Below, piece by piece: positions 5,821 through 9,741 of a stretch of DNA of 9,741 bases. A model generated the notes under the pieces. That model did not search any database, was not told where the DNA came from, and saw only the letters and a program-made list of their open reading frames with translations. Source of the DNA: DATKZB01 sp035528235 (GTDB lineage: Bacteria; Planctomycetota; Phycisphaerae; FEN-1346); assembly GCA_035528235.1 (NCBI GenBank), contig DATKZB010000396.1, positions 1-9,741 on the forward strand, given 5' to 3'. Each line of letters begins with the position of its first letter. Positions within the stretch are counted from its first letter, which is position 1. The translations under genes and the position numbers were made by a program.

Positions 5821-8800
5821 GGCCGTCACGGCAATCAGCACCGGCACGCCGCGCTTCTCCTTGCCATATTGCACGTCGATGCTCTGGATGGCGACGTCGG
5901 GCCGCGGGTTGTTCCACTGCATCGAGTACGCGACGGCGGTGTACTCGGTGCCCTCCCAGGGGCGGGTCCAGGCGATCTGGGCGCCGGGGATGGCGCGGGG
6001 CCCCTTCTGGCGATAGTCGTCGATGTCGATCTCGGCCTCGACGGGGACGGCCTCGGTCTTGCCGTCGGCGTAGGTGATGACGTATCGGAGCATCTCGTAT
6101 CGCTTGTCTTTCTTGAGTTCGTCGCGGTTCCGCCGCGCGTCGAGGCGGGCCGTGTGGAGGAAGAACAGGGCGTCGGCCTTGCGTCCGACGGGAATGCCGC
6201 GCACTTCCTGGGGCGGGTTGTTGGGCACGCCGCCCCCGCCCAGCATGACGACCGTCGGCACGGGCGAGGTGGGGAAGTCGTAAACCTGGAACGGCACGCC
6301 GGCAAAGACCTGGCGGCCCGTCGGCATGTCCTTGAAGGTAAAGGACTTATCGCCGAACCAGCCTCGCTCCGTCCGGTACTGCGTGGCGTGTTTCGAGAGG
6401 TCGATCGGCTGGTAGTTGAGCCGCGTGCCGGCGATGACGCGCTTGCCGCCGGCGAACGGGGCCTTCAGGTTCCGAAGGATCGTCGCGAAGATGGTGCGCT
6501 TCTTCTGCTGATTCTCGGGCACGTCCTCGGTGTCCTTGAAGAGGAGGTTGCAGAGGACCACGCCGCCCTGCCCGCGCGGGTACGCCATGAGGCCGCCGAC
6601 GTTCAGCATGGGCTGGACGTTCTGGTAGAACTCGGGCGGCCGGACCGCCAGCAGGCGCACGTTGTCGAGACCCGTAATGGCCCGCTTGTCGGGCAACACG
6701 TCCCACTTGGCGAGACGCAGGGTAATGCGGCTACCCCCGCGCGGCGGGTCGATGGCGAACGTCTGCGGGTCGCTGTGGGGCTTGGTGTCGAACGTCGCGG
6801 CACCGGCCTCGTCGCCGTCGAACAGGAGCGCGACCTTCGTGACGGGGTAATAGAAGGTGTTGCCGATCCACTCCATCTCGCGGACCTGGACCGGCTTGGG
6901 GAACTTGAGGGGGAACTCGACGGGCTTATCGGCAGGGGCTTCGGTATTGACGATATACTTCCAGCCGTCGGCCGAGACCATGCCGTTGACCATGTTCGAG
7001 CGGTTCCAGTCGGGGTGTTCGAGGTTCTCGGGCGGGAACTCGGCGAACGGCGCGACGTCCTCGTAATCGACCACGTAGGCGAAGGTGTCGCCGGCCACGT
7101 AGTTGCCCTGGGTCCACGGGAAGATGCGCTCGGCCGAGTACAGGGCCACGTCGCCCACCGTCAGGCCCGCCATGAGCGGATGCCGCCGCGCGGGGAACGT
7201 GACGCGCTCGCGCCGCATCGGCCGGATCAGGTGATCGAAACCGACGAGGCGGTTGTAGTCGGCCAGGCCGTCGGGCGCCAGACCGTGGAGGACCACCCAG
7301 CCGCCCGCCTCGGTGAACGCCCGGACCTTGGCCAGGTTGTCGGCCAGGGTCTTCAGGTGGGCGGGCGTGGCGGCGACGACGGCCAGTTTAGCCCCGCCGC
7401 CGATGGCCTTGAGCGGCCCCGCGGCCGGCGTGTACTTCAGGCCGACGGCGTCCATCATCGCGGCCAGTTGCGGGTCCCCCTGCGTGGCGGCGGCCACCTC
7501 GCGGAACTCCAGTTTGTACGTGGCGGCATACGCAACCAGGTTCAGGAGCAGTTGCTGGGCGACGGCGTTCTCGGCAATCGACTCGCCGACCCGTAACTGG
7601 GCCAGCAGCATGAGACCGTCGCCGACGGGCACCTCCACCAGGGCGGAGTTCTGGAGGAGTTCGTGGCACTGGACGAGCGACCGGGCGCCGCGGGACGGCT
7701 TGCGATAGGCGTTGCGATAGACGACTTCGCCGGGGCTCCAGGTGAAGAAGTCCTTGTGCTGGAGGTTCCAGAGGGCCGGGTGCCCGAGGTCCTCACCGAA
7801 GGCGGTGTAACCCTGGTTCTCGTCGGCCTCCATCTCGGCGGGCAGCAGGGCCTGATACCGCAGGGGGTGTTTCTGTTCGAGAACGATGACGCGGCGGCCC
7901 TCGGCCGCGAGGGCGGCCAGGCGGCTCGTCGTGCTCTCGACCGGGCCGAGGACGTCCTTGCCGACCACCAGCACCCGGCCCGTCGGCGGCAGGGCGGCGA
8001 GGTCGGCGACGGGCGTAAACGGCACGCCGCGACCCTTGAGGAACGCCCCCACCGCGCCGCCGGGGTCGACGACGCACAGGTCGGCGGCCTTCAGGCCACC
8101 GAGGCCGCTCATGCGGCACTCGCGCGGGTCGGTGTTCAGGACGCTGACGGCCTTGGAGTCGCGGAAGACATCCTTGCCCTTGACGGCCAGCGCCAGGACC
8201 CACTCGCCCTCGGCGCGGGAGGCGACGCGGGGCATCGTGAGTTCGACGTTGAACTTCTCGTTCGCCCCTGCGGCCACGCGATGTTCGGTGGTCTTGCCGG
8301 CCACCTGCTTGCCGCCCACCGTCAGGGTCCACGTGAAGGCGATGGGCGTATCGTCGTGGGTGTCGTTGAAGATGCCGACCGTGCGGACGACCTTCTGTCC
8401 GGAGGCGAAGGTCCAGTCCCACTGCCGGCAGAAGACGGCCCGAGGGGCGTACGAGACGTACTGGCCGGGGGCGTCGTTCTGGCCCATCCAGAAGTGCCAG
8501 GCGCCCTGGCCGGTCCAGCGGTAGCCCTCCGTGAGCATCCGCGCGATGATACTGGCGGCGGGCCGGGTGGCGATCTTGCCCTGGAACGCCTCCTCGCCGC
8601 CGAAGTACGCCAGGCCCGGGTTATTGCCGGTGATATAGAAATCTTCGCCAATGAATCGCGGACGTTGCTGGTCCCACTCCCATCGGCTCCGTCCACTCGG
8701 CCGCCGGATGTCCAATCCATCGCCTCTGGAAGGACCGCCCCGCCGATCTTGACCTGCGGGCCCTTCAGGCCGATTACTTCGCCGAGGTCGAGGCCCTCGT

Positions 8801-8853
8801 CGCCTCCGGCTGGTGCCACGCCGTCGGACACTTCGATTATATCTATAAGCCAC
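5806..8853 (-). CDS. Multi-domain glycoside hydrolase (beta-galactosidase-like), 5'-truncated; genuine sequence only from about 8690 to 5806
   Basis: The open frame is 1,015 codons, but residues 1 to about 55 are Arg-rich antisense of the neighbouring PHP gene and are not authentic. Recognisable sequence starts near RWEWDQQRPRFIGEDFYITG; Glu70 in GEDFY sits where a GH-A nucleophile would follow barrel strand 7. The usual sugar-binding domain and most of the TIM barrel are missing. A beta-sandwich follows (about 130-240). Next come two GATase-like (trimerisation/ThuA-type) regions, at about 255-440 and 488-800. The second is interrupted by a discoidin-like beta-sandwich (about 625-740). A C-terminal beta domain (about 805-1010) has MPTGRQVFAGVPFQV and WNNPRPDVAIQSIDV and is common in planctomycete hydrolases. 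No signal peptide survives. It is almost certainly inactive as it stands, or an assembly product. Domain names beyond the barrel remnant are structural guesses. Confidence 0.7.
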   Translation of the reverse strand: MAYRYNRSVRRRGTSRRRRGPRPRRSNRPEGPAGQDRRGGPSRGDGLDIRRPSGRSRWEWDQQRPRFIGEDFYITGNNPGLAYFGGEEAFQGKIATRPAASIIARMLTEGYRWTGQGAWHFWMGQNDAPGQYVSYAPRAVFCRQWDWTFASGQKVVRTVGIFNDTHDDTPIAFTWTLTVGGKQVAGKTTEHRVAAGANEKFNVELTMPRVASRAEGEWVLALAVKGKDVFRDSKAVSVLNTDPRECRMSGLGGLKAADLCVVDPGGAVGAFLKGRGVPFTPVADLAALPPTGRVLVVGKDVLGPVESTTSRLAALAAEGRRVIVLEQKHPLRYQALLPAEMEADENQGYTAFGEDLGHPALWNLQHKDFFTWSPGEVVYRNAYRKPSRGARSLVQCHELLQNSALVEVPVGDGLMLLAQLRVGESIAENAVAQQLLLNLVAYAATYKLEFREVAAATQGDPQLAAMMDAVGLKYTPAAGPLKAIGGGAKLAVVAATPAHLKTLADNLAKVRAFTEAGGWVVLHGLAPDGLADYNRLVGFDHLIRPMRRERVTFPARRHPLMAGLTVGDVALYSAERIFPWTQGNYVAGDTFAYVVDYEDVAPFAEFPPENLEHPDWNRSNMVNGMVSADGWKYIVNTEAPADKPVEFPLKFPKPVQVREMEWIGNTFYYPVTKVALLFDGDEAGAATFDTKPHSDPQTFAIDPPRGGSRITLRLAKWDVLPDKRAITGLDNVRLLAVRPPEFYQNVQPMLNVGGLMAYPRGQGGVVLCNLLFKDTEDVPENQQKKRTIFATILRNLKAPFAGGKRVIAGTRLNYQPIDLSKHATQYRTERGWFGDKSFTFKDMPTGRQVFAGVPFQVYDFPTSPVPTVVMLGGGGVPNNPPQEVRGIPVGRKADALFFLHTARLDARRNRDELKKDKRYEMLRYVITYADGKTEAVPVEAEIDIDDYRQKGPRAIPGAQIAWTRPWEGTEYTAVAYSMQWNNPRPDVAIQSIDVQYGKEKRGVPVLIAVTAATAE
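8675..8700. other. Junction: two 5'-truncated genes joined head to head
   Basis: Leftward from here the minus strand encodes the hydrolase (WEWDQQRPRFIGEDFY). Rightward the plus strand encodes the PHP phosphatase (IGSVHSAAG). Family homology on both sides begins within about 20 bases of the same point, and both genes lack their N-terminal halves. The exact breakpoint cannot be fixed by eye because the two reading frames overlap a few bases. Confidence 0.65.
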
Positions 8854-9179
8854 TACCCGACCTGGCGGCCGGGTATCGCGATGACTGGTACTGGCGCTCC
8901 GTCGAGTGGATCCTGAGCGGGTGCATCGCCGGCGGCGTGGCGATTGAACTCAACACGCACCACGTTCTCGACCGGGGTGCGGCTATGGCCGCCGATGTGG
9001 AAATCCTCCGCCGCTACCGGGCCCTCGGCGGGCGGCTCCTCGTGGTCGGGTCCGATGCCCATCGCCCCGGCGATGTCGCCCACGCCTTCCCCGAAGCCGA
9101 GGCCGCCCTGCGCGAGACGGGTTTCGAGAGCGTGACCGGCTACGCCTGCGGCCGGCCATACGCCGTCGCGTTGGCGTGA
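8682..9179 (+). pseudogene. PHP-domain phosphoesterase, histidinol-phosphatase-like, N-terminus missing
   Basis: The frame is open from 8655 to TGA at 9177-9179 and recognisable from IGSVH (8682) onward, about 165 residues against roughly 260-280 for full-length relatives. Metal-site residues of the PHP superfamily are visible: GHFD (His 8829-8831, Asp 8835-8837), the Glu of AIELNT (8946-8948) and GSDAH (Asp 9054-9056, His 9060-9062). The N-terminal HxH metal motif that opens every PHP domain is absent. There is no ATG, GTG or TTG in frame between 8655 and 8936; the first possible start, GTG 8937, would delete the GHFD site. Histidinol-phosphate phosphatases (the HisJ/HisK type) of histidine synthesis are the closest match in motif layout, but other PHP phosphatases remain possible. 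It is a broken copy or half of an assembly chimera. Confidence 0.75.
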
Positions 9180-9188
9180 GCCCCGTGT

Positions 9189-9203
9189 TATAATTGAATT
9201 ATA
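9189..9203. promoter_or_regulatory. AT-rich perfect palindrome containing a TATAAT hexamer, upstream of the transposase fragment
   Basis: TATAATT-G-AATTATA is a perfect 7-bp inverted repeat in a window that is otherwise strongly GC-rich, 10 nt after the PHP stop. Its first six bases are a perfect -10 hexamer, yet no good -35 lies 16-18 bp upstream. It may be a promoter element, an IS-end or operator sequence, or a foreign-DNA boundary. Confidence 0.35.
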
Positions 9204-9217
9204 TGCCTTGCTCCGGT

Positions 9218-9741
9218 TTAAGGGTGCGTAAGTGCTTGACGCATATCAAGTTCTGTCGAAGCGCGGCCGATATCTACGGCAGAGGGGCCCTGGGGAGGGA
9301 GAGCGCCATGCCGAGAACCTGCGAAACGCTGGACCTGGAAGAGTTGGTCATCACACTGTACGCCGCTCTGGACGACGCCTTGACGGAAGCGGGACTCGCC
9401 CAGCGGATCAACCGCAGTGAGCCAATAATACGCCGTGCCGCTGCCGGGTTGATCGCTGGTCTGGGTGTGCCGGGTCACCGTCTCGACCAGCCGGGCATCC
9501 GCCAGGTTTGGGGTGGCGGCGCGGTACAGCCGATAACTCGTCGCCCCCGGCTGCGCCGCCCAGCTCACCTTGACCGCGCCATTGGCCACGCCCCAGGTGC
9601 CGGGGTCCATCACCTGCGCGTTATCTGGCTGCCAGGGTAAACGGCGTACGCTGCCGGCAGCGTCGGAGGTGAAAATGGCCACATTCAGCCGCACGGGTCC
9701 GGCCAGATCGAACCGTTCCTCGGTGTAGCGCTTGCTCCAGT
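9218..9741 (-). CDS. Fibronectin type III domain protein fragment, entering from the right edge; genuine only to about 9392
   Basis: The frame is open from the right edge to a stop at 9218-9220, but only about 116 codons (9739-9392) look genuine. They contain a short beta-rich stretch, RYTEERFDLAGPVRLNVAIF, that could be the end of a carbohydrate-binding sandwich. A fibronectin type III domain follows: GAVKVSWAAQPGATSYRLYR, then AYYWLTAVDPLGES, the expected strands C and G. The remaining codons are antisense of the transposase fragment and of its leader. FN3 domains are linkers in secreted, surface and polysaccharide-degrading proteins, which fits the hydrolase-rich setting. The N-terminus is outside the window and the true C-terminus has been lost at the junction, so the parent protein cannot be identified. 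Confidence 0.6.
   Translation of the reverse strand, partial: WSKRYTEERFDLAGPVRLNVAIFTSDAAGSVRRLPWQPDNAQVMDPGTWGVANGAVKVSWAAQPGATSYRLYRAATPNLADARLVETVTRHTQTSDQPGSGTAYYWLTAVDPLGESRFRQGVVQSGVQCDDQLFQVQRFAGSRHGALPPQGPSAVDIGRASTELDMRQALTHP
9225..9243. repeat. 19-bp imperfect hairpin in the leader of the transposase fragment
   Basis: TGCGT (9225-9229) pairs with ACGCA (9239-9243), and AAG with CTT inside it, leaving one A/G mismatch and a 3-nt loop. It lies about 65 nt upstream of the transposase start. It could belong to the insertion-sequence left end, although no matching right end is present to test this. Confidence 0.3.
9308..9395 (+). pseudogene. IS982-like transposase, N-terminal fragment only
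   Basis: ATG 9308-9310 follows a strong GGGAGGGAG ribosome binding site. The first ~29 codons encode LDLEELVITLYAALDD and LTEAG, which resemble the N-terminus of IS982-type transposases (a short Asp-rich helix before the DDE domain). The frame stays open to TAA at 9638-9640, but from about 9395 its product is antisense to a fibronectin type III protein and carries no transposase sequence. The DDE catalytic domain is therefore entirely missing. Family assignment rests on a very short stretch and could be wrong; another DDE-type family is the main alternative. Confidence 0.5.
9385..9402. other. Junction: transposase 5' end joined to a fibronectin type III gene
   Basis: To the left the plus strand reads as transposase up to about LTEAG. 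To the right the minus strand reads as a fibronectin type III domain ending in AVDPLGES. The switch falls inside both coding sequences, so neither gene is complete. An ordinary IS insertion would place a terminal inverted repeat at the boundary, not the interior of the transposase gene. Confidence 0.5.

Noticed and set aside
5797..7596. A 599-codon plus-strand frame and a 417-codon one at 7663-8916.
   Set aside because: Both are antisense shadows of the hydrolase; their products show no recognisable domain and there is no convincing ribosome binding site.
8690..8853. Arg-rich N-terminal extension of the hydrolase as a possible nucleic-acid-binding or basic targeting segment.
   Set aside because: It is exactly antisense to the conserved PHP coding sequence, so it arises from reading through the junction.
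9308..9640. A complete 111-residue plus-strand protein.
   Set aside because: Only the first ~29 codons resemble anything; the rest is antisense to a clear fibronectin type III domain.

Overview
This is a GC-rich window (about two thirds G+C by eye) in which almost every recognisable gene lies on the minus strand. Its content suggests a planctomycete-type bacterium (Planctomycetota, possibly Phycisphaerae-like). It has a Tat-exported Gfo/Idh/MocA oxidoreductase, a secreted HEAT-repeat protein ending in a jelly-roll domain, large multi-domain glycoside hydrolase proteins, and short GC-rich interspersed repeats of a kind I associate with that phylum. The assignment rests on family resemblance, not on a marker gene.

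Layout, right to left along the minus strand. From about 8690 down to 5806 lies a long glycoside hydrolase-like protein that has lost its front part. After about 100 bases comes the Tat-signal oxidoreductase (5705-4419). Close behind it is the secreted HEAT-repeat/jelly-roll protein (4380-1867), then a secreted GH5-like hydrolase (1845-775). Gaps of 38 and 21 nt and strong ribosome binding sites suggest that the last three are co-transcribed. A roughly 200-base gap holds tandem copies of a 26-bp repeat unit and a promoter. The promoter drives an iron-sulfur flavoprotein gene (570 to the left edge) that is cut by the window boundary.

Right end. From about 8680 onward the sequence is a patchwork. 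The truncated hydrolase abuts, head to head, a plus-strand PHP-domain phosphatase that also lacks its front and has no usable start codon. After an AT-rich spacer comes the first 30 or so codons of an IS982-like transposase. About 90 bases into that gene the sequence switches to a minus-strand fibronectin type III protein that runs off the right edge. Two junctions that each break genes within about 750 bases suggest either a rearranged, IS-associated region or chimeric assembly. The sequence alone cannot decide between them.

Functionally the intact genes fit export-linked glycan use: a periplasmic sugar oxidoreductase, a carbohydrate-binding-like scaffold and a secreted hydrolase. I see no defence system, CRISPR array, RNA gene or clearly new multi-gene system. 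The most interesting items are the two junctions and the domain layout of the large hydrolase.
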